Below, one piece after another: positions 22,278 through 33,099 of a stretch of DNA of 64,000 nt. Numbering within the stretch: the stretch's first letter is position 1; each line of letters begins with the position of its first letter. This DNA is from Wyeomyia smithii (Eukaryota > Arthropoda > Insecta > Diptera > Culicidae), in the NCBI RefSeq assembly GCF_029784165.1, contig NC_073695.1, positions 56,281,290-56,345,289 of the forward strand. The letters are read 5' to 3'. Under the pieces are notes generated by a model. That model was given only the letters and a program-made list of their open reading frames with translations. It made no database searches and was not told where the DNA came from. A program made the translations under genes and the position numbers.

Positions 22278-23560
22278 CTGCAATAAAAAGATCAAACGCA
22301 TATAGGTACTTCAGTTTGCTGTCAATTCTCAAGAAGTCACGCAGAATAAAGCACAAGCCAGCTGCTGCAAGACCTACGTGTTCCTTTCTAGTAAGTGGCC
22401 AGCAAACAATTAACAATGTACAGCGTGGCATCTTTCGCAGCTGTTCATTTCTATCGATCTCTTTTTGATAAAGGAATAATTCGGTCCCCTTTTCCACCTC
22501 ACTCACTAGATTATTCAGTTATTTACAAAGCTTTACCTTCACCAAATCGGCACCTTCCACCTTTCGTGTGCTTGTCAACCGACCCTTTGAGAAAACCAAT
22601 AGAAACAGGACGTAATCAAATGAGGATATCATTTTACAAGGGCAAGTATGCAGTGGCAGTGAATCGATGGACTGCCTGGATACCTGCCGGAAATAGCCAC
22701 AATAAAGTGGTGAACTAAATAAATTATTGTTCGATGAGACATTTGCCAGGTTTAAGTTTCTTCATCAGTGGCAGCCGGTGTGAACGGCAATTGCTGGCTG
22801 TGTGATTAATTTCACACGCCTCAGTTGCTTCTTCATTATTATGAAGGGTAATGACATAGTTCTCGAATAGTCATATGAAACTACAATTCTGGATTTATGG
22901 GAATAGTTTTTCAATCTGTGCATTTTTAATTGTACGGTATAAAATTGAGAAGGTCTAAAATAGGTGTATCTTCAATTTTCTTTAAATTTGAAATTAAACC
23001 AACATTTTCTCATGAAATGTTTCATCACACGTATCTTCTGTTGATGTTTCAAACGTGTACTATATATTTGGAATGACAATGAATATTTGTCAATGAGCTA
23101 AGTTACAAGTAAAAGAAAAATTATTAAATTCTTTGAAGAAAAATATAAATTTGTCAGCTGATTTATCTAGCAACATGTTAAACTTTCTTTGAATTGGTTA
23201 ATTTTATCTACCTTCAGGTGTCTCTCATCCGTGACTGAACGTAATCTAACCTTTGCTTTGCGTGTATCGGTCGGTCCTTCCAAAATGTGTGCCTGGCCAT
23301 TACGCGATCGTATGTTTCAAAACCTCATAGTTATAGTCTCAATTATTTTTTTATGGTTTTCAAGTTATATTGAGCTCTGGCCAAAACAACGAAGTCACTC
23401 TTTTCCATACTTCCTTCGAACTTAAAAAGAAAAATTTATCTTTTTTATGAACGTTGAAAGTTATTTCTTTTTGTTGATTTTCTCTTGTGAAACAACATTC
23501 AGAGTGTCATTTATCAATTGCATACGGTTGGCGTGCGACCAGAAAATTGAGCTATTATTT
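22278..23560. other. No gene seen; possible 5' intron
   Basis: Overlapping frames on both strands at 22252-22718 and one at 23189-23425 show no motif. If the exon at 22014-22277 is real, at least the first part is intron upstream of its 5'-untranslated acceptor. Confidence 0.4.
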
Positions 23561-23569
23561 TCTGGTCTA

Positions 23570-24075
23570 GAATATTAATATTCTATCTTTCATGAAAGAA
23601 CGAAGTGATTTGAACAGTTCATGATGATATTCTGACAAAAATTCTCTATTGCAGTTTACAGTAAACATACGGGGTGGGTAAACTTTAAACTCCGGATACT
23701 CGAAATAAGATTTTTGGCGCTTGGTTAGGTTTGGCTGCAGGCTGACCACTTGTTCATGAAATAGTATGCGTAAACATGCGTCTTGGCATTTTCATATTAG
23801 AGCTTCAAGAGCAGAATAATTTGTGGCATAACCTTCGCAGCGTGTTTATTTCACCGAGCCGATGACGAAGAAGCACGATCGGGCCATAGTGACTCATGAA
23901 TTTATTTTTATTGAATTGCTGTAATAAATCCTAATTTCATCACCCGTCATAATGTAATGAAAAACCCTTCCTTTTTTGCCGCTGCAGCAATTGTTCACAG
24001 GTGAAAAAAGAACGCTCTACGTTTTTTAGCTTCAAATTTCAAGTAATCCAAGTTCTGTGTTTTTAAATCATCCCC
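23570..24075 (-). pseudogene. Mariner transposase relic
   Basis: Minus-strand translation gives CEQLLQRQKRKGF (about 23967-24006), then after a frameshift HYIMTGDEIRIYYSNS. These match the segment around the first catalytic aspartate (TGDE) of mariner-family transposases. Stops and frameshifts follow, and the downstream frame 23567-23749 may hold the very degraded C-terminal end. No terminal inverted repeats were recognised. Dead copy. Confidence 0.65.
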
Positions 24076-25299
24076 AAAGCATGCAATCGTTGTATGTTGA
24101 CAATACGGCAGAGTTTTCTACCGCTGATGCTGCCGCTACTGCACAAATGCAGCTTTTTACTAGAGGAAGTGCCGCTGCTCCTACCGCTGACGCTGCTACC
24201 ACTACAACTGCTGGTACCCAATGCTGCTGCTGCTATTCGCTCCTGCTACTGCTAGAGTTAGAACTGTTCTACTGCCAAAAACGCATATCAGTCCCATCTG
24301 CATTTTCGTCGATTTTGAGTGATGTCCATCAGCGGATAGAATCACCAACGCTTCTCAAAATAAATGTGAAAAACAACATAGTTTGTTCTGTAAAATTTGC
24401 AAAAAATATCAGGTCATTTTTTCCCATCTAAAAAATAAACGCATACCAGTCCCATAATGGATATTATAGAAAATAACGTTTGTATTCAAAGCTTGAATGC
24501 CTTTTCCACTAGGTACATGATTCTGTTGGCCGTATTAAGGAGAGCAAGCATGCGACCAATCAGAGGACGAATTCTGTGTTTCAACCAGGCTTAACAATTT
24601 TGTATAGTAGAATAGTTCCAATAATCAAATTACATTTTTTTGCATTTGGGTGGATGCATAGATAGCACAGTGCAACAATTTTTTTGCCTTGGCTTCTATG
24701 TTTGATTTTTTGATTAAGTTTGATGCGAAAATAAACTTCCCTAGTTTGAACATATTTCAGCTAAAAGGGCAACAATGGCGCCATTTTGAATTTTTGAGAA
24801 ATTGGAAATTTTCTATGTTTTTTCGACGCCATTTTGTTTTAGGACCAAACATCAAAATTCCAAGAGTTTGTCCACATATTAGCATCTTCTTACCCATCTT
24901 TAAAAAATTGGCATCTTCTTACCCATCTTTAAAAAAACAGATCTTAAATCGGACAAAAACTGAACTCAAAACGGTGATTCTACGAAAACGGTTTTGGCAT
25001 GGTTTTAGTATATTTCACAAAGCAAATAATATCGAGTATGTCTGAACATTAATGGTAATGCGCTAATATCTAAAAGTGGTAGTCAAATTATGTCTTATAT
25101 TGAGTAAAACCCTAAATTAATCCACCTAGCGGTCAGACCCAGCCTTTCTCATTCAATTTTTTATTTGTAAAAATAGGTTTACATGAACGCTTCAATCCAA
25201 TAAATGTATATTCACTCTTTAGGTTCTAAAATATTGATGTTTTTTTTTGTTCATCTATAATTTATTTGACACGGCACAAATACAATTTAATGTTTAACG
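24076..25299. other. No gene seen
   Basis: The frame at 24057-24431 (plus) is driven by GCTGCTNCT-type low-complexity triplets and shows no domain. Its first bases overlap the mariner relic on the other strand. 24689-25045 is an open frame without motif. Near 25120 the segment CCACCTAGCGGTCAGACCC resembles the edge of a repeat common in Aedes, from memory. Confidence 0.35.
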
Positions 25300-25625
25300 G
25301 CGCCAATTATATCTGGTAGCTTACTTTCTAAAGTATCTTAATAACTAAAAGCAAATTTTTTATCCTCGCTGCCGACTACGAGCTGAAATTAAATGTAACT
25401 TAAAGCTATAATATTTTGCATTAAAAGCACTGGTTTACTGTATGATGGTTTTCATTGCCATAGGTAAACACTTGTTCCGCTGCTGGGCCAAGATATTACG
25501 GACTGGCATATTGGGTTGTCTCCCTCGGGCCTTGAGAGTATCGTGCGGGTCTCATTGCTGTTTCCGGATCCGGGGTCTTAACGTGTTCTTGTCGTTAGGC
25601 TGGATGCAGGCGGAAGGGGGTAGGA

Positions 25626-26809
25626 CTAAACTGGGGCGTGGATGGATTTCAGGAAAACGTATATAAGGGACATGTAGGATAGGTCACGGCTCGCCAAGAC
25701 ATCACGAACAGGAACAGCCGACTGCCTACCTTCGGCCTGCAGGGAAGCTATTAATTTAGACCTGGCGTCACGGTGTACAGGGCATGACCAAACAACGTGC
25801 TCTATGTCGTGATAACCTTCACCACAGGCACAGATACCACTTTCCCCGAGCCCAACACGACGGAAATGCGCGTCAAATCTATAGTGATTGGACATAAGCC
25901 GGGACATCACGCAAATGAAATCCCGACCTACATCCAACCCCTTGAACCACGGGTTCGTCGACACCTTGGGGATTATGGAATGTAACCACCTTCCCAGTTC
26001 CCCTCTGGTCCAAGCATTTTGCCAACTGATGATCGTATTCTGACGTACAAATGAGAAAAATTCATTAAAGGCAATTGGTCTTTCATAAATTCCACCGTTT
26101 GATGCGCCCACTTTAGCCAAAGAGTCCGCTTTCTCATTGCCCGGTATCGAGCAGTGAGAAGGGACCCACGCTAAGGTAATCTGAGTAGATTTTTCGGATA
26201 AAGCACTCAGATGTTACCGTATTTTCCCCAGGAAATACGGAGAGTGCTTAACATCTTTCATCGATCGGAGAGCCTCAATGGAACTGAGACTGTCCGTAAA
26301 GATGAAATTATGGTCCGTGGGCATTTTTTCGATAATCCCTAGGGTGTACTGAATTGCAGCCAATTCTGCGACGTAAACAGAAGCAGGGTTATCAAGCTTA
26401 TGGGAGACGGTTAAGTTGTTATTGAAAATACCGAAGCCAGTGGACCCATCAAGAAGTGATCCGTCAGTGTAGAACATATTGTCGCAGTTGATGTTTCGAT
26501 ATTTATTGGAAAAAATATTGGGGATCTGCTGCACGCGTAAATGATCCGGGATTCCACGAGTTTCTTCTATCATGGATGTATCGAAAAACACAGTAGAATC
26601 AGAAGTATTTGATAAGTCGACACGATTTGGAATATTCGAAGAAGGGTTAATATTATGGGATAGTGATTGAAATACAATGTCATAAAACGGGTTTGAGAAT
26701 TAAGTTCGAATAACCTTTCAAAATTTTCAATCACAGGACGGTTCAAGACCTCACATTTGATAAGAATGCGAGAAGACAGGCTCCAGAAGCGGTTTTTCAA
26801 TGGTAGTAC
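25626..26809 (-). pseudogene. ORF2 part 3: RT thumb, RNase H and C-terminal zinc motif
   Basis: It starts VLPLKNRFWSLSSRILIK at 26809, the direct continuation of the RT. After a frame change the RNase H domain follows: MFYTDGSLLDGSTGFG (first Asp), YVAELAAIQYTL (Glu) and FIFTDSLSSIEAL (Asp). An in-frame TAA at about 26212 interrupts just before HLSALSEKSTQITLAWVPSH (His of the active site). The frame then runs to the stop at 25626 with CACGEGYHDIEHVVWSC, the C-terminal zinc motif of this group. RNase H would remove the RNA strand during target-primed reverse transcription. Confidence 0.8.
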
Positions 26810-28160
26810 TCGGCGTCGCGGCGTCGAGGATTAAGCCCGCGAGGAGGTTGTATTCTTCAAGTGGTGGGTGATGTTGAATCGACTCGACCGCTTTTGAAAT
26901 CATTTCCTCGTATAACTTCCAATCAACATTCCGTGTGAGGTCAACCGTTAGTAATTGAAATAAGAATAGGCAGATGGTCGCTACCGTGAGGATCGAGGAT
27001 TACCTTCCATGTGCAATCCAACCGTAGCGACGTCGAACATAAGGATAGATCCAAAGCGCTTGGGCGCGCTGGAGGTTTCGGGATACGTGTCATTTCACCG
27101 TTGTTTAAAATAGTCATGACGAAGTCATCGCAAAGGTTATAGATTAACGAGGAGAGGTTATCATTGTAGGGGGAACCCCAAGCCACACCATGAGAGTTGA
27201 AGTCTCCTAAAATCAAACGTGGCGAGGGAAGAAGTTCTATTAAATCAAAGAGCAGCCGTTGCCCAACCTGTGCTCTGGGCAGCGTTGCCAGGTATCCAGA
27301 TTTAGCTGGATTATCCAGATTTTTGAACATGTATCCAGGTAGACAGCTTTGATGTCCAAATATCCAGATTTTTCATGGATGATCCAGATTTTATCCAGAT
27401 TTTATTTTCTCTGTTCCGCAAAAAGGTCATCACTTCGATTTTGGCGCGAAATTTTGCAATTTTGTCACCTCAAATTTTGCGTACCCCAAGACTTTTATCC
27501 GAAAAATTAACCTTTCACCCCACGAAATGACTGCCAGATTTTTATTTTGCATTTTCCAGATTTTTTAAAAAATTACCTGGCAACGCTGGCTCTGGGAGGA
27601 ATATATATTGAGGCAATACAAAGCTCTTTACCTTGTATTGTCATTTGACATGCGACAACTTCGATGCCTGGAATCGAGGGGAGGTTAATACGATAGAAAG
27701 AATAGCACTGTTTAATCCCTAAAAGTACTCCTCCATATGGGGTGTCTCGATCAAGGCGAATAATATTAAAATCATGGAAGTTGAGATCAATATTTGAAGT
27801 AAGCCAAGTTTCACAAAGGGAAAATGCATCGCATTTGTTTCTATTTATTAAAACTTTAAATGAATCCATTTTTGGTAAAATACTTCTACAATTCCACTGT
27901 AAGACAGAGATAGAATCCTTCGTATACGCAGATGAATTAGGCATCGAAGGATACAGTCGCTGCAAGGAGGGGCCATTGGGCATTCAACTGCTTCAAAAAT
28001 GATCTAACTGTTGGGAGGAATGCTGTAAGAAAAATTTTAATTGGATCGGGTACATTGAAAGTTTCAAAAATCCAGTCCACAATTTTAGAAAATTTCACTA
28101 ATCCAGAGTTTGTTTCATCAACTGGGAGTGCAAAAGAAACAACTGGGGTTTTAGATGTTC
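26810..28160 (-). repeat. 1.35-kb segment of a sister element inserted within the RT frame
   Basis: This stretch repeats, at roughly 95% identity by eye, the ORF1 3' end and endonuclease found at 29778-30821. It holds TSKTPVVSFALPVDETNSG to SFDA (ORF1 end), the same ATGCCTAA overlap near 27940, and the endonuclease frame. It sits exactly between the RT codons for Gly (28163-28161) and Val (26809-26807), so removing it joins LEVLAG to VLPLKNRFW. Differences from the sister copy are a 309-bp hAT MITE (27280-27588), a deletion of about 32 bp near 26947, and two extra bases near 26827 that keep the frame the other copy has lost. There are no poly-A tail or long duplications at its ends, only a GA/G match. 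Confidence 0.8.
27280..27588. mobile_element. hAT-type MITE (309 bp) with documented empty site
   Basis: The inverted ends are CAGCGTTGCCAGGTA and TTACCTGGCAACGCTG. The 8-bp direct duplication GCTCTGGG lies at 27272-27279 and 27589-27596. The sister copy of the host sequence at 30248-30257 reads straight through with a single GCTCTGGG, giving the pre-insertion state. TATCCAGATTT motifs recur inside both ends. No coding capacity; the frame 26941-27330 merely starts inside it. Confidence 0.93.
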
Positions 28161-29777
28161 TCCAGCTAAGACCTCCAAACTCATCGTATGGGTCGACTGC
28201 ATGCAACCCAAGGCGATACGCAAACAACGATATTGTATTCGCTCCAGTTTGATCAAATGTGTGTTTGCTGCGGAGCGGAAGCAGAAACACCCGTACTCAA
28301 TGACAGACAATATCGTTGTTTGGTAAAGCCTTATAAGGTCTCCTGGGTGGGCTCCCCACCATTGTCCGGTTATTGTACGAAGAAAATTCACTTTTTGTTG
28401 ACATTTTTTCATCAGATACCTAACGTGACAACCCCAGGTGCCTTTAGAGTCGAACCAGACACCAAGATATTTGTGTACCAAAACCTGAGAAATCGTTTTA
28501 CCCATTAATTGTGTTTGAAGCTGCGCAGGTTCATGCTTCCTAGGAAAAACTACTATCTCAGTCTTCTCCGGAGAGAATTCGATACCTAGCTGTAAAGCCC
28601 AAGCAGACAAATTGTCCAAGGTATCTTGCAATGGTCCTTGCAAATCGGCAGCTTTGGCTCCTGTAACAGAGATTACACTGTCGTCTGCAAGTTGTCTTAT
28701 CGTGCATGAATTTGCCAGACATTCGTCGATGTCATTTACATAAAAGTTGTAAAGAAGGGGGCTTAAACATGAGCCCTGGGGAAGACCCATGTAGCTAATG
28801 CGAAAAGTTGCCAAATCGCCGTGCGTAAAATGCATGTGCTTTTCGGACAGCAAATTGTGCAAAAAATTGTTCAAAAATGGAGAAAATCCTTGTCGGTGAA
28901 GTTTATCCGAAAGAATGTCAATAGAAACGGAATCAAAAGCCCCCTTAATGTCCAAGAACGCAGACGCCATTTGTTCTTTGCGAGCATACGCCAGCTGAAT
29001 ATCTGTTGAAAGCAACGCAAGACAATCATTCGTCCCTTTGGCACGGCGGAAGCCAAATTGAGTATCTGATAGTAGACCATTTGATTCGACCCAGTGGTCT
29101 AAACGACGGAGTATCATTTTTTCCATCAATTTCCGGATACAGGATAGCATCGCAATCGGCCTATAAGAGTTGTGATCAGAAGCTGGTTGCCCTGGTTTTT
29201 GGATGGCGATCACCTTCACTTGCCTCCAATCCTGCGGTACAATGTTTTGCTCCAGGAACTTATTGAACAAGTTCAACAAGCGCCTCTTGGCATTGCCGGG
29301 TAGATTCTTCAACAAGTTGAATTTGATTCTATCTAACCCAGGTGCGTTATTGTTACAGGACAGGAGGGCAACTGAAAATTCTGCCATCGTAAAAGGTGAT
29401 TCTATCGCGTCGTGACCCGGAGACGCGATCGCGAACAAAGTTTTGCGCAGGAACAGAATCCGGACATACTTTCCTGGCAAAATCAAATATCCACCGACTT
29501 GAAGACTCCTCGCTTTCGTTCACGAACCGACGTCTCTTTCACGAACCGACGCCAATATCCGCGTTTCTTTGCTTTAGCCAGGCTTTTAAGCTTGGTATTA
29601 AGCTCCGAATACCGTATATAGTCGTCGGGTATACCTCCCTTCTGGAAGGCCAAAAACGCGTCGGATCTTTGCGTGTAGACATCGGAGCACTCTTTGTCCC
29701 ACCACGGAGTTGGAGGCTGCTCTTTGATCGTTACGCCGGGATATTTCTTCGTTTGGGCTGGCAACGCGGCGTCGGAT
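28161..29777 (-). pseudogene. ORF2 part 2: linker and reverse transcriptase up to the thumb
   Basis: The frame resumes with QPPTPWWDKECSDVY (29764-29483). It is disturbed near 29520 by a tandem duplication of about 19 bp (CGTCGGTTCGTGAA repeated). The RT then runs open from about 29440 to 28161: NNNAPGLDRIKFNLLK, FGFRRAKGTNDCLALL, SAFLDIKGAFDSV (catalytic Asp), MGLPQGSCLSPLLYNF and RQLADDSVISV (catalytic pair; Leu replaces the usual Tyr/Phe). It stops abruptly after SLEVLAG at 28161, where the inserted segment begins. The RT continues at 26809. Confidence 0.85.
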
Positions 29778-30605
29778 TAAGCCCGCGAGGAGGTTGTATT
29801 CTTCAAGTGGTGGGTGATGTTGAATCGACTCGACCGCTTTTGAAATCATTTCCTCGTATAACTTCCAATCGACATTCCGTGTGAGGTCATACGGAATGTC
29901 AATTGGTCGCATGCGAGTTGAACCGTTAGTAATTGAAATAAGAATAGGCAGATGGTCGCTACCGTGACGATCGAGGATTACCTTCCATGTGCAATCCAAC
30001 CGTAGCGACGTCGAACATAAGGATAGATCCAAAGCGCTTGGGCGCGCTGGAGGTTTTGGGATACGTGTCATTTCACCGTTGTTCAAAATAGTCATGTCGA
30101 AGTCATCGCATAGGTTATAGATTAAAGAGGAGCGGTTATCATTGTAGGGGGAACCCCAAGCCACACCATGAGAGTTGAAGTCTCCTAAAATCAAACGTGG
30201 CGAGGGAAGATGTTCTATTAAATCAAAGAGCAGCCGTTGCCCAACCTGTGCTCTGGGAGGAATATATATTGAGGCAATACAAAGCTCTTTACCTTGTATT
30301 GTCATTTGACATGCGACAACTTCGATGCCTGGAATCGAGGGGAGGTTAATACGATAGAAAGAATAGCACTTTTTAATCCCTAAAAGTACTCCTCCATATG
30401 GGGTGTCTCGATCAAGGCGAATAATATTAAAATCATGGAAGTTGAGATCAATATTTGAAGTAAGCCAAGTTTCACAAAGGGAAAATGCATCGCATTTGTT
30501 TTTATTTATCAAAACTTCAAACGAATCAATTTTTGATAAAATACTTCTACAACTCCACTGTAAGACAGAGATAGAATCCTTCATATACGCAGTTGAATTA
30601 GGCAT
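29598..30605 (-). pseudogene. ORF2 part 1: apurinic-type endonuclease
   Basis: The ATG at 30605 overlaps the ORF1 stop. The frame shows the AP-endonuclease fold of non-LTR elements: LQWSCRSILSK near the start, ETWLTS (catalytic Glu), LILGDFNSHGVAWGS (Asp/Asn pair), LDLSLCS and GSDHLPI (terminal His). Near 29778 a 2-nt deletion, relative to the sister copy at 26830, throws the frame off, so the last part of this frame (from about RRRVASPN) is out of frame. Confidence 0.8.
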
Positions 30606-31977
30606 CGAAGGATACAATCGCTGCAAGGAGGGGCCATTGGGCAGTCAACTGCTTCAAAAATGATCTAACTGTTGGGAGGAATGCTGTAAGAAAAATTTTA
30701 ATTGGATCGGGTATATTGAAATTTTCAAAAATCCAGTCCACAATGTCAGAAAATTTCACTAATCCAGAGTTTGTTTTATCAACTGGATGTGCAAAAGGAA
30801 CAACTGGGGTTTTAGATGTTCCTGGCAGTGCTGGGAACTCCTTCTGGGACTTTAAATTTGCAAGCCCAGGAGGAGTTTGCTTCGGTTTTTCCGCAGCACT
30901 GTTTGGTTTGTTCGTACTTTTCATTACACTTTGGGAAATCTTAGGACCTTTACGGGGAAGCTTAGGAGAAGAAACATTTTTCCTCTTCCTAGACTCCCCA
31001 GAATTGGCATAAGATGTTCCCGCTGATGAATCGTCAGAATCGGTTTCATCGGAGGGCAACAGATCAAAGGGGCTCGATGTTATGGTAGAAGTGGTCACGG
31101 TCTTCTTCAGCATCTCAGCGTAAGAACGCTTTGAACGCTCCTTAAGTGACCGCTTGATTTTATCTCTGCGCTGCATGTACACCGGGCATGTGGGAGCTCA
31201 TGCTGGTTTTCCCCACAGTGAATACATTTTTCAGCATTAACACTGCAAGAATCTTCCGCATGAGTCTCCCCACACTTGCTACATCGTGCCTTATTGCAGC
31301 AGTAGGCGGCTGTGTGGTCTAACTGCTTGCAATTGGTGCAATTCATAACACGGGGTACATACAATCGCACAGGCAGACGAACCCGATCGATCGAGACGTG
31401 GCTAGGGAGAGCAGATCCGGCAAACGTAACACGAAACGAGTCTGACGGAGTGTACACTTTTGTGCCGTTGACAAGAGACACAGACCGCAATTGCTTGCAA
31501 TCTATGATCTTTACTTTTACGTCGTGACACAAAGCATTTTTGAAGCAGCCAAAACCGCTTGCCAAGATACACTCGACCGACAGACTCGAATCGGTTATGA
31601 CACCGTCGATCTCCACGTCTCGTGCAGGTATATAAACGCGATACTCGCGTGTGAAAAGCTCGGAGCGAGCAATAGCGTTGGCCTGTTCCAGGTCGCTGAC
31701 CACGACACGGAGCTTGTTGGGTCTGACCTTGGAGATTTCGGTCACGGCCTTGTACCCTTCCGTCAGGTCTTTCGAAATCTGCAGGATGTTTAACGGTTTC
31801 GATTTCGGTCCTGCTTTTGGCCGAAAGAAATCAGTAAAGCTGCCCTGAGATCCGTCCGGGTAAAGCCTGGGGCGAGGGAGGACTGGAGAATTAACAGAGG
31901 AAGGGTTGGCAGGAGGGACAGGGTCGGAGGGGTTCGGGGATGGTGGCACGGGAGGCGAGGGAGGGATCTACATCCAT
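30598..31977 (-). pseudogene. Retrotransposon ORF1 (gag-like), frameshifted
   Basis: A likely start ATG at 31977 opens MDVDPSLASR, but the frame must shift by 31949 to continue into the main body. The body has an RNA-binding-like middle part, then three zinc knuckles: CTNCKQLDHTAAYC, CSKCGETHAEDSC and a CIHCGENQH-type motif. A second frameshift near 31185 leads to the basic/serine-rich C-terminal half ending WPLLAAIVSFDA. The stop overlaps the ORF2 start (ATGCCTAA), the usual tight coupling in this group. The protein would package element RNA; this copy cannot make it intact. Confidence 0.75.
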
Positions 31978-32440
31978 CGCGCTAAATCTAGCGCACTAGC
32001 GCCGACAGAACACGTACCTCTTTACTTCTCCTTTCAGCAGGGTTGGTTGTGCGAACGGTCGAAGCTGCAGCCGTTACAGCCAGCAGCACCAATACAGCAG
32101 CCCCAAACAGCCACCAGCAGCGAGCCGGGTGTGTGATCACTCAGCACAGCGACACAACTCGCTGTCAACTGTTGGCTTCTTCTTTTTCCTCCTTTGTGTT
32201 GAGATTCTCGTCCACTGCTGTAGCACAAATCACTTAGCAGCCAAATCGGCTTACGCACCAGCAAACAGCCACGATGCGAAACAGTTGCACAAAGGCGGGC
32301 GACCTTGAACCTTCACTCGACCAGGCAAACAATGCCAACACTCGCTCGCGCGTCTTTTGTATTATATTCTATCGGAGCGATCACCAAACACGTCCGATAC
32401 TGATGCGTGTTCGGCACAGAATGATAAATATTGATGTTGT
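31978..32440 (-). promoter_or_regulatory. 5' leader of the I/Loner-like element
   Basis: GC-richer sequence upstream of ORF1, with CAGCAGC-type short repeats and no coding frame. Elements of this type carry an internal promoter in the leader; no specific core motif was pinpointed. Transposon sequence probably ends near 32440, where a different repeat begins. Confidence 0.4.
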
Positions 32441-32449
32441 AATCTTTAC

Positions 32450-33090
32450 ATATAAAAATGCAGTCAAGTCTGTCTGTCTGTCTGATCCATATAGGCCCGA
32501 AAACTACCGAACCGATCGACGTGAAAACTTGTATGTAGAGGTTTTTGGTGCCGATAAAGGTTCCTATGATAGTTCGAGACCCCTCCCTCTTCTGGAAGGG
32601 AGGGGTCCCATACAAATGAAACATAAATTTCTGCACAACTCAAGAACAAACCAAGCAAATGAAACCGAATTTGGCATATGGATGTTTTAAGGGGTAACTA
32701 ATATGTCATAATAGTTGGATGAAACAAAAATTTGTGCACATCTCGAGAACTGATCAACCAAATGGAGCAAAATTTGGCAGGTAAATGTTTTTAGTGGTAA
32801 CAAATATGTACATAATGGTTTGACACCCGACTCCCTCTTCTATAAGGGAGGGATCCCATGAAAATGAAATTCAAATTTCGCACAGCTCAAGAACCAATCA
32901 AGAAAATACAACCAAATTTGGTATGTGAATGTTTTTAGAGGTAACAAATATGTCCATAATGGTTTTACGCCCCTCCCTCTTCTGGAAGTACATGTTTCTT
33001 CACAAATTTCTGCACATCTCGCGAACTAATCAACTAAATGGAACCATATTGGCAGATGAATGTTTTTAGTGGTAACAAATATGTTCCATA
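32450..33090 (+). repeat. Dispersed element with ~190-bp internal repeats
   Basis: It begins TATAAAAATGCAGTCAAGTC followed by a (TGTC)n run. It then repeats three or more times a block with CCCTCCCTCTTCTGGAAGG, a CACATCTCGAGAACTGATCA-like motif and a TTTTTAGTGGTAACAAATATG-like motif. Non-coding. The arrangement resembles abundant unclassified Aedes repeats. Frames such as 32274-32690 are accidental. Confidence 0.55.
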
Positions 33091-33099
33091 ATCGACATC

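Larger units (their letters stand above)
25300..32440 (-). mobile_element. I/Loner-type non-LTR retrotransposon, full-length-like but rearranged
   Basis: Order on the minus strand: a GC-richer 5' leader (about 32440-31980), ORF1 with zinc knuckles, ORF2 endonuclease, reverse transcriptase (RT), RNase H, C-terminal zinc motif, and 3'-untranslated DNA to about 25300. RNase H together with the RT type (LADD at the active site) places it in the I group; I favour Loner, from memory of that clade. The RT is split at 26810-28160 by a piece of a sister copy, and frameshifts or stops occur in every part. No target duplication was found, so both outer borders are estimates. Confidence 0.8.

Noticed and set aside
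24057..24431. Ala/Thr/Cys/Leu-rich frame as a secreted or regulatory protein
   Set aside because: Driven by GCT/CTG low-complexity triplets and overlapping a mariner relic on the other strand; no domain or splice support.
31107..31949. Host zinc-finger protein
   Set aside because: Knuckle spacing, position before an endonuclease/RT frame and the overlap with ORF2 identify it as retrotransposon ORF1.
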